The notes beneath the pieces were generated by a model. That model was not told the DNA's origin, did no database searches, and saw nothing but the letters and a program-made list of their open reading frames with translations. 64,000 nt of DNA from an uncultured Flavobacteriales bacterium (GTDB taxonomy: Bacteria; Bacteroidota; Bacteroidia; Flavobacteriales_G; Salibacteraceae): the NCBI GenBank assembly GCA_913020435.1, contig CAJVZZ010000003.1, positions 62,001 to 126,000 on the forward strand. Direction: 5' to 3'. The first letter of the stretch is position 1. The number at the start of each line of letters is the position of its first letter. Below are positions 9,096-17,996 of this stretch, one piece after another. Position numbers and translations under genes: made by a program.

Positions 9096-10163
9096 TTAGT
9101 CAGAGAAGATTTCTCCTGAGGAATGGTCTTTTATTGCCCCTGTTACCGATGCTAAAACGTTATTTTCATTGCGAATTCTTAAAGTCCCTAGAAATGCAAA
9201 GATTAAAGCTTCTTTAAATTCAATAATTTTTTTTTCTGGAACAGTAATTTCTAATGAGTCATTGTGAAGTTTTATTCTATTCATTAAATGAGTATTGAAT
9301 GTTCCACCTCCAGTAAAAAGTGCTGTTGAATTTTTTGGAATCGACTGAGCTATTTGAATTGCCGCGTGCTCGGCAATGGTTGCTATTTTTTGTTCAATAG
9401 AATAACTGGAATTATTTAAAAGAGGCCAAACTTCAGTAAACACCCATTCCCGCGACAAACTTTTTGGAGGCTTAGAGTTGTAATAAGACAAGTCATTTAG
9501 TTGTTGCAGCAATTCTTCGTCAACAGTATTTAAAGCAGCAATTTTTCCTTTGTCGTCATATTCTAGTCCAATTTTGAGAGTTAAATTGTTTAGGATATAG
9601 TTGACTGGGCAAATATCCCAAGCTGTAATTGTATTATTCGCTTTCAGCGAGATATTGGCAAACCCACCCAAATTGACACAAACGGTATGTTTTTTAAAAA
9701 GCAGCAAATCTCCAATGGGAACCAATGGAGCACCTTGTCCTCCAAGAAGGACATCTTGCTGTCTGAAATTACTTACAGTAGTAATGCTGGTTTTATTAAA
9801 AATAGAATCACCATCACCAGCTTGAAAAGAAAGTTTTTTAGCAGGTTCATGAAATAATGTATGCCCATGAGAGGCAATCAAGTCAATTCCAGTAATTGCA
9901 AATCTTTTTATGAATAAATTGACTTCTTCACCAATATAAAGCCCATATTTCCTGCTTATTTCTTGATAATTGGAATTTGGTTTTTCGGCATCTTGAAGAG
10001 TCTTAATCCACTCTATTGAATAGGCAATAGTTTCTGCTTTTTCTATTTGGAAGCTCCATTGATTCTTTTCAAGAATAAAGTGGCACAAGGCAATATCTAA
10101 TCCATCGAAAGAAGTACCTGACATTAGACCAATTACTTTGTATTCCTTTTTGTAGCTTGTCAT
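9096..10163 (-). CDS. anmK: Anhydro-N-acetylmuramic acid kinase
   Basis: This 355-aa kinase phosphorylates and hydrates 1,6-anhydro-MurNAc in cell-wall recycling. Diagnostic motifs are GLMSGTSFDGLDIAL at the N-terminus, SHGHTLFHEP, NLGGFANIS and a late FTGGGTFN. I chose the ATG at 10163, which leaves the lead peptide MTSYKKEYKVIG; an in-frame TTG at 10193 would run into the divergent promoter region of the acyl-CoA dehydrogenase. Cytoplasmic. Confidence 0.93.
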   Translation of the reverse strand: MTSYKKEYKVIGLMSGTSFDGLDIALCHFILEKNQWSFQIEKAETIAYSIEWIKTLQDAEKPNSNYQEISRKYGLYIGEEVNLFIKRFAITGIDLIASHGHTLFHEPAKKLSFQAGDGDSIFNKTSITTVSNFRQQDVLLGGQGAPLVPIGDLLLFKKHTVCVNLGGFANISLKANNTITAWDICPVNYILNNLTLKIGLEYDDKGKIAALNTVDEELLQQLNDLSYYNSKPPKSLSREWVFTEVWPLLNNSSYSIEQKIATIAEHAAIQIAQSIPKNSTALFTGGGTFNTHLMNRIKLHNDSLEITVPEKKIIEFKEALIFAFLGTLRIRNENNVLASVTGAIKDHSSGEIFSD

Positions 10164-10199
10164 AGTCACAAGTTTAGCAATTAAATGAACCAAATTAGG

Positions 10200-10207
10200 T
10201 ACTTTCG
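10200..10207 (+). promoter_or_regulatory. Predicted -7 element for the acyl-CoA dehydrogenase
   Basis: TACTTTCG matches TAnnTTTG at five of its six fixed positions, 26 bp before the ATG at 10234, in the 70-bp divergent spacer with anmK. Confidence 0.4.
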
Positions 10208-10233
10208 CGTCCTATAATAAATTGAATTTACAC

Positions 10234-11376
10234 ATGGATTTTGAATTAACAGAAGAGCACCTAGCAGTGCGAGAAGCGGCAAGAGATTTCACTCAAAATG
10301 TCCTATTGCCAGGTGTTATTGAACGTGATGAGAAAATGGAGTTTCCTAAGGAGCAGATTGCTCAACTGGGCGAGCTTGGTTTTATGGGAATGATGGTCGA
10401 TCCAAAATATGGTGGGGGCGGAATGGATGCACTCTCATATGCTATTGCAATGGAAGAGTTTTCTAAAGTAGATTCCTCTAGTTCTGTTTGTGTTTCCGTT
10501 TGTAATTCTTTAGTGAATTATGGTATTGAGCAATATGGTTCGGAAGAACAAAAACAGAAATATTTAATTCCTATTGCTAGAGGCGAAGCTATTGGTGCAT
10601 TCTGTCTGAGTGAGCCAGAAGCAGGTTCTGATGCTACTTCGCAACAAACGACCGCGGAAGATATGGGTGACTATTACCTTCTGAACGGAACAAAAAACTG
10701 GATTACCAATGGTAATTCAGCTTCTACTTACATTGTGATTGCCCAAACTGACAGAGAAAAAGGTCACAGAGGAATTAATGCACTTATCGTTGAAAAAGGA
10801 ATGGAAGGTTTCATAGTTGGAGCCAAAGAGAATAAAATGGGTATTCGTGCAAGTGATACGCACACTTTACTATTCAACGACGTGAAAGTACCAAAGGCAA
10901 ACAGAATTGGTGAAGACGGGTTTGGATTCAAGTTTGCAATGAAAACTTTAGAAGGTGGTCGAATCGGAATTGCCGCTCAAGCTTTAGGAATTGCAACAGG
11001 TGCCTATGAATTAGCGCTTGCTTATTCTAAGGAAAGAAAAGCATTTGGAAAAGAGATTTGCAAACATCAGGCAATTCAGTTCAAATTAGCCGATATGGCT
11101 ACAGACATTGAAGCAGCAAGAATGTTAGTTTATAAATCTGCTTGGTTAAAAGATCAAGGTCTGCCTTTTGGTCAAGCTTCTGCAATGGCAAAATTATATG
11201 CAAGTAAAGTTGCTATGGATACTACCATTGAAGCGGTTCAGGTTCATGGTGGTTATGGTTTTGTGAAAGAATACCATGTAGAGCGACTAATGAGAGATGC
11301 TAAGATTACTCAGATTTACGAAGGAACTTCTGAAGTTCAGAAAATCGTCATTTCTAGAGGTGTTTTGAAAGATTAG
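10234..11376 (+). CDS. Acyl-CoA dehydrogenase (short/medium-chain type)
   Basis: This 380-aa FAD enzyme oxidises acyl-CoA to enoyl-CoA in beta-oxidation. Family signatures present are GAFCLSEPEAGSDA in the substrate-binding part, the C-terminal QVHGGYGFVKEYHVERLMRD, and IYEGTSEVQK, whose glutamate is the catalytic base in the butyryl/short-chain group. I chose the ATG at 10234 (MDFELTEEH) over the in-frame TTG at 10222, because the family normally begins this way. It is apparently monocistronic, followed by a strong terminator. Chain-length preference is not determined. Confidence 0.93.
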   Translation: MDFELTEEHLAVREAARDFTQNVLLPGVIERDEKMEFPKEQIAQLGELGFMGMMVDPKYGGGGMDALSYAIAMEEFSKVDSSSSVCVSVCNSLVNYGIEQYGSEEQKQKYLIPIARGEAIGAFCLSEPEAGSDATSQQTTAEDMGDYYLLNGTKNWITNGNSASTYIVIAQTDREKGHRGINALIVEKGMEGFIVGAKENKMGIRASDTHTLLFNDVKVPKANRIGEDGFGFKFAMKTLEGGRIGIAAQALGIATGAYELALAYSKERKAFGKEICKHQAIQFKLADMATDIEAARMLVYKSAWLKDQGLPFGQASAMAKLYASKVAMDTTIEAVQVHGGYGFVKEYHVERLMRDAKITQIYEGTSEVQKIVISRGVLKD

Positions 11377-11397
11377 AAGAAAGTATTTATAAAAATT

Positions 11398-11432
11398 AAA
11401 GCCCTTTTGGAGGAATCCGAAAGGGCTTTTTT
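11398..11432. terminator. Rho-independent terminator between acyl-CoA dehydrogenase and hflX
   Basis: A 10-bp stem (AAAGCCCTTT at 11398-11407, AAAGGGCTTT at 11420-11429) has a 12-nt loop and a T run on the plus strand. It lies between two convergent genes. A-rich sequence on its left means it may also serve hflX on the minus strand. Confidence 0.85.
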
Positions 11433-11451
11433 ATGCTTTAATTGTAGATAC

Positions 11452-12639
11452 CTAATAGAGGTAATGATTATAAGGATACTTAGTTTCGTAGACACTTCTT
11501 ACCATGTGATATAATTGTTCTTTAAGTTCCTTAATGTTGGTTTTATTTTGAGCAGAAATAAAAATACATTCAGTATGTTCATTTGCCATCCAAGTCTTCT
11601 TTAAATCAATGAGTGAAACATTTTGTTTTGCATTTGCGGTAAAATCAAATTCGCCTTCCTCTAAATTTCTGTAATTATCAATTTTATTAAAAAGAAGAAT
11701 CGTAGGCTTATCTGCAGCACCAATGTCAGAGAGCGTTTTGTTTACGACTTGAATATGATCTTCAAAATTAGCATGGCTTATATCAACAATATGAATAAGA
11801 ATATCAGATTCACGAGCTTCATCTAGGGTAGATTTGAATGACTCGACTAATTGGTGAGGTAGTTTTCGGATGAATCCAACTGTGTCTGAAAGTAAAAACG
11901 GAAGGTTTTCAACTACTACTTTTCTTACAGTTGTATCTAGAGTTGCAAATAGTTTGTTTTCAGCAAAAACTTCAGACTTACTTAGGAGGTTCATTAGAGT
12001 GCTTTTTCCCACATTGGTATAACCAACCAGCGCCACTCGAACCATTTTTTGACGGTTCTTTCGCTGAACAGCATTTTGCTTGTCAATTATTTGAAGTTTT
12101 TCTTCTAGCAACGAGATTTTTTTACGAATTCTACGTCTATCTGTTTCAATTTCTTTTTCACCAGCACCACTCCGAGTTCCCGTGCCTCCTCTTTGTCTTT
12201 CCAGGTGAGTCCATAAGTTAGTTAATCGAGGCATTAAATATTGTAATCGCGCTAATTCTACTTGTGTTTTAGATTGAGCAGTTTGTGCCCTAAACTGAAA
12301 AATATCTAGAATTAATAAACTTCTATCATAGATTTTTTTCTGTACTTCTTTTTCAATGTTTCTAAGCTGGCTAGGCGAGAGATCATCATCGAAAATAACG
12401 ACATCAATATTATTATCTTTTATGTAAGAATTGATTTCAAATAGCTTTCCCTTTCCAACAAATGAACGCGTATCAGGATGATCCATTCGTTGAGTAAATC
12501 TCTTGATGGTTTTTATACCAGCAGTTTTAGCCAGAAATTCTAACTCATCTAAATACTCGGCTACTTCTTCGTCAGATTGTCCATCTAGGATTAATCCAAT
12601 AAGAACAGCTCTTTCATTTTTCTCTTCTGTTTGTGTCAA
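11452..12639 (-). CDS. hflX: Ribosome-associated GTPase HflX
   Basis: This 395-aa protein has an N-terminal HflX domain (FVGKGKLFEI; VIFDDDLSPSQLRNIE) and a glycine-rich linker RQRGGTGTRSGAGEKEIETD. The GTPase domain carries G1 GYTNVGKSTLMNLL, G3 DTVGFIRKLP and G4 NKID. HflX binds the 50S subunit and rescues stalled ribosomes under stress. The start is a TTG one base after the stop of the preceding membrane-protein gene. No ATG occurs until well inside the domain, so TTG is well supported. Confidence 0.94.
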   Translation of the reverse strand: MTQTEEKNERAVLIGLILDGQSDEEVAEYLDELEFLAKTAGIKTIKRFTQRMDHPDTRSFVGKGKLFEINSYIKDNNIDVVIFDDDLSPSQLRNIEKEVQKKIYDRSLLILDIFQFRAQTAQSKTQVELARLQYLMPRLTNLWTHLERQRGGTGTRSGAGEKEIETDRRRIRKKISLLEEKLQIIDKQNAVQRKNRQKMVRVALVGYTNVGKSTLMNLLSKSEVFAENKLFATLDTTVRKVVVENLPFLLSDTVGFIRKLPHQLVESFKSTLDEARESDILIHIVDISHANFEDHIQVVNKTLSDIGAADKPTILLFNKIDNYRNLEEGEFDFTANAKQNVSLIDLKKTWMANEHTECIFISAQNKTNIKELKEQLYHMVRSVYETKYPYNHYLY

Positions 12640-12640
12640 A

Positions 12641-13072
12641 TTAGGCGAGTTTTTGCCACGGAGTGCGGCTTAAAATTAGTACTAATCCCAGTAGATAAAA
12701 GAAGGCCATTGATTTGAATTTCGATCTATCTGTATCTGCTTTTTTAGATTTTGAATAACCAATCGTAATAAGAATGATTCCGATAGTCATAGTTAATGGA
12801 TGTTCTATAACTAAAAACCTTAATTCGGAATTTTTCATAACCTCTCCCAGATTACTGAAATGAGACATTATCGGTCCTATGAATATTAATGCTAAGCCAA
12901 GTAATAACTGAACATGGCCGCTAATTAGAGCAAAAAGACCAAGTTTCCGATCACCTTCAGTAAAGCTTTTCTTATTTAACATGCCAAACATTGCTTTTAG
13001 CATTGTTACAAAAATTAAAATGAGCGCTATATAAGCAATCATTCGATGAAGGTGTAATAATCCAGTATACAT
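12641..13072 (-). CDS. Small conserved four-helix membrane protein
   Basis: This 143-aa protein has four hydrophobic segments. Histidines lie at membrane edges in LLHLHRMIAY, ISGHVQLLLGL and IEHPLTMTIG. Spaced histidines in a four-helix bundle recall b-type cytochromes, and relatives in this phylum are sometimes labelled cytochrome b, but no haem function is shown. The ATG at 13072 is preferred; a longer frame to 13240 adds 56 polar residues that overlap promoter sequence. hflX begins one base after its stop, so the two are probably cotranscribed. Confidence 0.75.
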   Translation of the reverse strand: MYTGLLHLHRMIAYIALILIFVTMLKAMFGMLNKKSFTEGDRKLGLFALISGHVQLLLGLALIFIGPIMSHFSNLGEVMKNSELRFLVIEHPLTMTIGIILITIGYSKSKKADTDRSKFKSMAFFYLLGLVLILSRTPWQKLA

Positions 13073-13090
13073 ATTAAATATAATTCCATG

Positions 13091-13098
13091 CAAAAATA
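13091..13098 (-). promoter_or_regulatory. Predicted -7 element for the membrane protein-hflX pair
   Basis: Minus-strand TATTTTTG fits TAnnTTTG exactly, 18 bp before the ATG at 13072. There is no clear -33 element. Confidence 0.45.
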
Positions 13099-13140
13099 GG
13101 CTTGTAGAAAGCCCATTCGTTGCAATTGGTGCATTAATTC

Positions 13141-13171
13141 TAACATAATTGCATTTGAACGTAACATAATT
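13141..13171. repeat. Two direct repeats of TAACATAATT upstream of the sigma factor gene
   Basis: The 10-mer TAACATAATT occurs at 13141-13150 and again at 13162-13171, a 21-bp period that puts both copies on the same DNA face. It sits between the divergent promoters of the membrane-protein gene and the primary sigma factor gene, so it may be a regulator-binding site. The function is inference. Confidence 0.5.
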
Positions 13172-13202
13172 TAGATGATTTCGTTTGACAGTACAGTACC
13201 AG

Positions 13203-13232
13203 TTAGAAATGGTAAGAAAATCCGTACTTTTG
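13203..13232 (+). promoter_or_regulatory. Predicted promoter of the primary sigma factor gene
   Basis: The -7 element TACTTTTG (13225-13232) is an exact TAnnTTTG match. A -33-like TTAG (13203-13206) lies 18 bp upstream. The predicted leader is about 60 nt. Confidence 0.6.
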
Positions 13233-13300
13233 CGGTTCAATTAGAAGTTCGTAGAAAATTGTAAATTGACGGACTTAAACAATAATTTTTTTATTCGCCT

Positions 13301-14161
13301 ATGAGACAACTGAAAATCTCCAAACAGCTCACGAATCGTGATTCGAAATCTATTGATAAGTATTTGAGCGATGTTTCCAAAGAGGAAATGATCACTGCTG
13401 AAGAAGAAGTAGAATTAGCGAAGAAGATAAAGCAGGGAGATGAAAGGGCTCTTAACAAGTTGGTTAATGCTAACTTACGTTTCGTAATATCTGTTGCCAA
13501 GCAATACCAAGGTCATGGTTTGACATTAGAAGATTTAATTGCTGAGGGAAATATTGGTCTGATAACAGCAGCCAAGAGATTTGACGAAACAAAGGGTTTT
13601 AAATTCATTTCCTACGCAGTTTGGTGGATACGTCAAAGTATTATGCAGGCTATTGCAGAAAACTCAAGGGTAGTTCGTTTGCCATTGAATAAAGTTTCTG
13701 CCATACAAAAAGTAGCTTCAGCATTCTCAAAACTTGAACAAGAATTTGAAAGAGCGCCTTCTCACGAAGAAATATCTGTGTTATTAGAAACTAATGCTGA
13801 TAGCGTTGGTGATTTGGTAACTTACTCTCAAAAGCAAGTATCTGTTGATGCACCGCTTATAGACGGAGAAGAAAATTCTTTATTAAATGTACTTTCAAAT
13901 AATAACTCAAAGAACCCTGCAGACGAAATGATGCGGGAATCACTTTGTAAAGATATTGAGAGAGTATTAGTCTCATTAAAGCCTCGTGAGGCTGAAGTGG
14001 TCCGACTTTCATTCGGTCTGAATGGAAGGACTCCAATGACTTTAGAGGAAATAGCTAATAGCTTAGGATTAACTCGAGAGCGCATCAGACAAATTCGTGA
14101 AAAAGCACTAAGAGGTTTGAGAAAGAAAACAAACTCAAACTTTTTGAAACATTACTTATAG
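13301..14161 (+). CDS. rpoD: Primary (housekeeping) sigma-70 factor, short Bacteroidota type
   Basis: This 286-aa protein has region 1.2 (DSKSIDKYLSDVSKEEMIT), region 2 (ANLRFVISVAKQYQGHGLTL, then FISYAVWWIRQSIMQAI), region 3 and a C-terminal region 4 helix-turn-helix (GLTRERIRQIREKALRGLRK). It lacks the long acidic region 1.1 of proteobacterial RpoD, as is usual in this phylum. The RNA polymerase holoenzyme it forms should read the TAnnTTTG promoters seen through this window. A tetraloop terminator follows 24 bp downstream. Confidence 0.95.
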   Translation: MRQLKISKQLTNRDSKSIDKYLSDVSKEEMITAEEEVELAKKIKQGDERALNKLVNANLRFVISVAKQYQGHGLTLEDLIAEGNIGLITAAKRFDETKGFKFISYAVWWIRQSIMQAIAENSRVVRLPLNKVSAIQKVASAFSKLEQEFERAPSHEEISVLLETNADSVGDLVTYSQKQVSVDAPLIDGEENSLLNVLSNNNSKNPADEMMRESLCKDIERVLVSLKPREAEVVRLSFGLNGRTPMTLEEIANSLGLTRERIRQIREKALRGLRKKTNSNFLKHYL

Positions 14162-14185
14162 TAGGTTTTAGAAATTAGAAATAGG

Positions 14186-14218
14186 AAAGACTTTCAGGAA
14201 ACTGAAGGTCTTTTTTTT
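14186..14218 (+). terminator. Rho-independent terminator after the sigma factor gene
   Basis: A 12-bp stem (14186-14197 with 14202-14213, one G-T pair) closes on a GAAA tetraloop and runs into eight T residues. It also separates the convergent SPOR-protein gene. Confidence 0.88.
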
Positions 14219-14224
14219 GCTCTA

Positions 14225-15361
14225 CTATTTACTCAGGACCCAAGCGTCCTTGAAACCTGAAGACTTGATTGTATCTAATTCTCTCAGAGCTTCTGCTCGG
14301 TTTTTGGCAGAAGAGGCGCTTATTCTGAATAGCCCATTTTTCTGATCTACAATTTGTGCTTCTAATCCTTTTGATCGCAAACTAGAAACGTATTTAGTTG
14401 CATTTTCATAAAACCCGAAGCAGCCAGTGATTATATAAAAACCGTGTTTATTTCTTGGAGCAAATAAGTTTTTGTCGCCTGAAACAGCTGTTGAGAAGGC
14501 TACAGCTTTAAAATTATGAAGTCGAACGGGAATAAAATCTTTGCTATGTAATTCTTTGTCTGTAGTCTCTAAAAATGAATGATCAACATAATTTTCATTT
14601 CCTATTTCAGCAATGAGTTCTAAAGTGCTAATCGACTCTGCTGGTATTTGCACTAAAGTTGCCTCTTTGTCTCTTGGATTAAATGTATCGCATACTTTCT
14701 CCGAAAATGGATTTAGGTCAGAATATTGAAACTGATCATTCCCTTTCAATAAACTTGTAGATGTGCTAATCCAGAATAGATAAAAAATGAATGGAATTAA
14801 GCAAGCAGCTATAGCTAATCTTTTCCAAGGAAATATTTTCTCTTCTTCTTTAATTTCAGCAGCGATCGAAATAACTGGAGTTTCTGCTTCTTTCTTACTT
14901 TCAGTTATGATTTGTTGAACTGTTGGGGTATCCTTTTTAATTTCAATAGGTAATGAACGAATTGATTCTAACCCAAAGAAATTAGTATCTAATGGAAGTT
15001 TTGTATTTTGTTTAAATCTTAGATTTCCGTTTACATCATTATAAAAGGTGCCGATTTCGTCTAATACAAACTGATTACTTGTAGATAAATCATCTTTTAA
15101 TTTATTCACAAAAGCTTGAATAGCCTTGCTTGCCTCATTGTAATCTACATTATCCTTAATAGAAACCTCATGAGCAAGAAGGCCATCACTGTTTTTAAGT
15201 CTAGTATTAAATCCAAGAGCTTTATATGGAGGTGAAAAATGTTGACTTAGCTTATTGAAAGTAGCACTATGTGGATTACTTACTAAGCCACCAAAATCAG
15301 GTATAATCACACAGTCATTGGTGAATAAAAGACTTTTTATATGTTTGGGAACTGTTTTCAT
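14225..15361 (-). CDS. HU-like (CCDC81-type) and SPOR-domain membrane protein
   Basis: This 378-aa protein has three parts. Residues 1-150 begin MKTVPKHIKSLLFTNDC and resemble the bacterial CCDC81-type HU domains, here placed on the cytoplasmic side. One membrane helix follows at about 178-198 (RLAIAACLIPFIFYLFWIS). A periplasmic linker leads to a C-terminal SPOR domain at about 300-378 (GFYIITGCFGF onward), a fold that binds denuded septal peptidoglycan. A link between division-site wall and a cytoplasmic factor is plausible but unproven. Confidence 0.82.
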   Translation of the reverse strand: MKTVPKHIKSLLFTNDCVIIPDFGGLVSNPHSATFNKLSQHFSPPYKALGFNTRLKNSDGLLAHEVSIKDNVDYNEASKAIQAFVNKLKDDLSTSNQFVLDEIGTFYNDVNGNLRFKQNTKLPLDTNFFGLESIRSLPIEIKKDTPTVQQIITESKKEAETPVISIAAEIKEEEKIFPWKRLAIAACLIPFIFYLFWISTSTSLLKGNDQFQYSDLNPFSEKVCDTFNPRDKEATLVQIPAESISTLELIAEIGNENYVDHSFLETTDKELHSKDFIPVRLHNFKAVAFSTAVSGDKNLFAPRNKHGFYIITGCFGFYENATKYVSSLRSKGLEAQIVDQKNGLFRISASSAKNRAEALRELDTIKSSGFKDAWVLSK

Positions 15362-15402
15362 TTTACTGGCACTAAAGTAAAAATTTGAAACTATTTAGAA
15401 CA

Positions 15403-15414
15403 CGGATTAATCCG
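15403..15414. repeat. Perfect 12-bp palindrome CGGATTAATCCG in a divergent spacer
   Basis: CGGATTAATCCG is its own reverse complement. It sits in the 66-bp spacer between the divergent SPOR-protein and carbonic-anhydrase-like genes. It could be an operator for a dimeric regulator; chance is not excluded. Confidence 0.45.
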
Positions 15415-15427
15415 AAAACATTGATTT

Positions 15428-15940
15428 ATGAGTAATATAATTTCCGTACGAGGATTTACCCCAAAACACGGAGGTAATTGTTTTTTAGCGCTAACGGCAA
15501 CTCTTATTGGAGAAGTTGAAATGGGTGATGATTGCAGTGTTTGGTTTAATGCTGTTGTCAGAGGCGATGTAAATTCAATAAAAATGGGGAATAGGGTTAA
15601 TGTTCAAGATGGAGCAATAATTCATGGAACATTTGAAAGAGCAGGAACTATAATCGGAGACAATGTCAGTATTGGTCATAATGCTCTGGTACATGGTTGT
15701 ACTATTAATGACAATGTTTTAATTGGAATGGGAGCAATTATAATGGATAATGCTGTTATTAACTCAGGAAGCCTTATTGCTGCTGGTGCTGTCGTATTAG
15801 CGAATACAGTTGTAGAATCAGGTAGTGTTTATGCTGGCGTTCCTGCTAAAAAAGTAAAGGATATTAGTCCAGAACTTTTTGAGGGTGAAGTAATGCGAAT
15901 TGCAGATAATTACTTGAAATATTCAAGCTGGTATAAATAA
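15428..15940 (+). CDS. Gamma carbonic anhydrase family (hexapeptide-repeat) protein
   Basis: This 170-aa left-handed beta-helix protein has hexapeptide repeats along its length. The metal-site histidines of the gamma carbonic anhydrase/YrdA family are visible in IIHGTFERAG, IGHNALVHG and the segment between them. It may bind Zn or Fe and hydrate CO2, but many relatives have no proven activity. The gene is monocistronic and its stop lies 3 bp from the convergent small lipoprotein gene. Confidence 0.9.
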   Translation: MSNIISVRGFTPKHGGNCFLALTATLIGEVEMGDDCSVWFNAVVRGDVNSIKMGNRVNVQDGAIIHGTFERAGTIIGDNVSIGHNALVHGCTINDNVLIGMGAIIMDNAVINSGSLIAAGAVVLANTVVESGSVYAGVPAKKVKDISPELFEGEVMRIADNYLKYSSWYK

Positions 15941-15943
15941 GAA

Positions 15944-16150
15944 CTATTGGGACTGCATCAATGAGTCAGCAGAAATGGAGTCTTTAAGAGTAGTATCTGG
16001 TTTAACGACAACGTTTTTCAGAACTTTTGGTTCCATGATTGTTTTTAAATCTTTTTGTAATTCTTCTTGAGTAGGAACGTCGCTACCGTTGCTGCCTGAG
16101 CAGCCGACAAGTAACAATGCAAAACAACTTAACTTAAGATATTTTTTCAT
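15944..16150 (-). CDS. Very small lipoprotein
   Basis: This 68-aa protein has a clear lipoprotein signal MKKYLKLSCFALLLVGC; the lipobox LVGC predicts acylation at Cys17. The mature part is about 52 residues, with no recognised domain. It follows glmS by 2 bp and is probably the last gene of that unit. Function unknown. Confidence 0.75.
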   Translation of the reverse strand: MKKYLKLSCFALLLVGCSGSNGSDVPTQEELQKDLKTIMEPKVLKNVVVKPDTTLKDSISADSLMQSQ

Positions 16151-16152
16151 TT

Positions 16153-17994
16153 TTATTCTACTGTTACAGATTTCGCTAAGTTTCTTGGTTGATCGACATT
16201 ACAACCTCTAAGCAGTGCAATGTGGTAAGATAACAACTGCAATGGTATTACTGAAAGAAAGGGTACAAGTGCTTCCTCAATTTCAGGAATTTCGATTGTA
16301 TAATCCGCCATTCCTTTTACATCCACATCGCCTTCAGTTGTTATTGCAATAACAACGCCTTTACGTGCTTTTACTTCTTGAATATTACTTACAACTTTTT
16401 CATAAGAAGGGCCTTTGGTTGCGATAACTACAACCGGCATTTCTTCAGTAATAAGCGCAATAGGACCATGCTTCATTTCTGCTGCCGGATAGCCCTCCGC
16501 ATGTATGTAAGAAATTTCTTTCAGTTTTAAAGCTCCTTCTAGCGCTACTGGAAACGAATAACCACGTCCTAGGTATAAGAAATTAGGCGCGTTTTGGAAT
16601 CGTGCTGCTATTTCTTTTATCTCATCTTCAGTTTTGAGACACCTTTCTACCAAATTAGGTATCGAGTGTATCTCATTCAATAATGACCGATACCTAGATA
16701 CGGGAACAGTGCCTTTTTTATGACCAATACTAAGTGCCATTAGGGTTAAAACAGTTATTTGAGCTGTAAACGCTTTTGTGCTAGCAACTCCAATTTCTGG
16801 TCCGGCATGAGTATAAGACCCAGCATGTGTAGCTCGAGAGATGGAGGATCCAACAACGTTACAAACTCCAAAAACCGTCGCTCCTTTAGATTTAGCAAGT
16901 TCAATTGCCGCCAAAGTATCGGCAGTTTCACCCGATTGAGAAATTGCAATTACTATATCACCTTCATATATAACGGGATTTCTATATCTGAATTCACTTG
17001 CATATTCAACTTCAACTGGAATTCGTGCAAAGTCCTCAAACAAATATTCTGCTACAAGGCCAGCATGCCAGCTAGTGCCACAAGCAATAATTATTATTCT
17101 TTTAGCACTTAACAGGGCTTGCTCGTAATCTTGAATTCCTCCAAGGTTTACAATACCTTTAGAAATATTTAATCGACCTCGCATACTATCCTTGATAGAC
17201 TTAGGCTGCTCATAAATTTCTTTGAGCATAAAATGGTCATAACCACCTTTTTCAATTGCTTCTAATTGAATTTCCAACTCTTGTATGTAGGGTGTTTTCT
17301 CTTTGTTTTGGATGGTAAAAAGATTTATTTCTTTTCCTGGTTCTAAAATAGCAATCTCTTCATCTTCCAAATACATTACGTTTTTGGTATATTCTATTAT
17401 TGGTGAAGCATCTGAAGCAACGAAATATTCATTTTCTCCAATACCAACAACCAAAGGGCTACTTTTTCTTGCAGCATATAATTTTGAAGGTTCATTTTTA
17501 TCTATCAATGCAATGGCATATGCACCAATAACGTGGTTAAGGGCTTTTCGAAGAGCAGCACCTAAAGATAATTTTTCATTTTCACGAATATCTTCAATCA
17601 AATTGAGAAGAACTTCTGTGTCAGTATCACTATGAAAAATATAACCTCGTTTTTCTAGTTCTGATTTTATGGAAGCATAATTTTCTATGATCCCATTGTG
17701 GATCATTACTAAGTTTCCGCTGTTGGAGAGGTGTGGATGAGAATTGGAATCATTAGGTTCGCCGTGAGTCGCCCAGCGTGTATGACCTATTCCTAAATGG
17801 CCGTTTTTATTTTTATCTGTGGCTAATTCAACCAAATTTGAGACTTTACCTTGTTTTTTATACAAGTTAATTTCACCTTCGTCAAACAATGCCACGCCAG
17901 CACTATCGTATCCTCTATATTCTAAACGTTGAAGGCCTTTAATAATAATTGGGTAAGCCTCTTTAGAACCGATATAACCTACAATTCCACACAT
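16153..17994 (-). CDS. glmS: Glutamine-fructose-6-phosphate aminotransferase (isomerizing)
   Basis: This 613-aa enzyme makes glucosamine-6-phosphate from fructose-6-phosphate and glutamine, the first step to UDP-GlcNAc for peptidoglycan and LPS. The N-terminal glutaminase has the Cys2 nucleophile in MCGIVGYIG and the HTRWATHGEPN motif. The two SIS domains carry IACGTSWHAG, SQSGETADTLAA and the C-terminal NLAKSVTVE. Full length. It starts 2 bp after the DUF4270-type lipoprotein stop. I see no glmS ribozyme upstream. Confidence 0.97.
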   Translation of the reverse strand: MCGIVGYIGSKEAYPIIIKGLQRLEYRGYDSAGVALFDEGEINLYKKQGKVSNLVELATDKNKNGHLGIGHTRWATHGEPNDSNSHPHLSNSGNLVMIHNGIIENYASIKSELEKRGYIFHSDTDTEVLLNLIEDIRENEKLSLGAALRKALNHVIGAYAIALIDKNEPSKLYAARKSSPLVVGIGENEYFVASDASPIIEYTKNVMYLEDEEIAILEPGKEINLFTIQNKEKTPYIQELEIQLEAIEKGGYDHFMLKEIYEQPKSIKDSMRGRLNISKGIVNLGGIQDYEQALLSAKRIIIIACGTSWHAGLVAEYLFEDFARIPVEVEYASEFRYRNPVIYEGDIVIAISQSGETADTLAAIELAKSKGATVFGVCNVVGSSISRATHAGSYTHAGPEIGVASTKAFTAQITVLTLMALSIGHKKGTVPVSRYRSLLNEIHSIPNLVERCLKTEDEIKEIAARFQNAPNFLYLGRGYSFPVALEGALKLKEISYIHAEGYPAAEMKHGPIALITEEMPVVVIATKGPSYEKVVSNIQEVKARKGVVIAITTEGDVDVKGMADYTIEIPEIEEALVPFLSVIPLQLLSYHIALLRGCNVDQPRNLAKSVTVE

Positions 17995-17996
17995 AT

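Noticed and set aside
12641-13240. A 199-aa frame for the small membrane protein
   Set aside because: The extra 56 N-terminal residues are polar, cover the predicted promoter and the direct repeats, and do not fit a membrane-protein start; the ATG at 13072 fits better.
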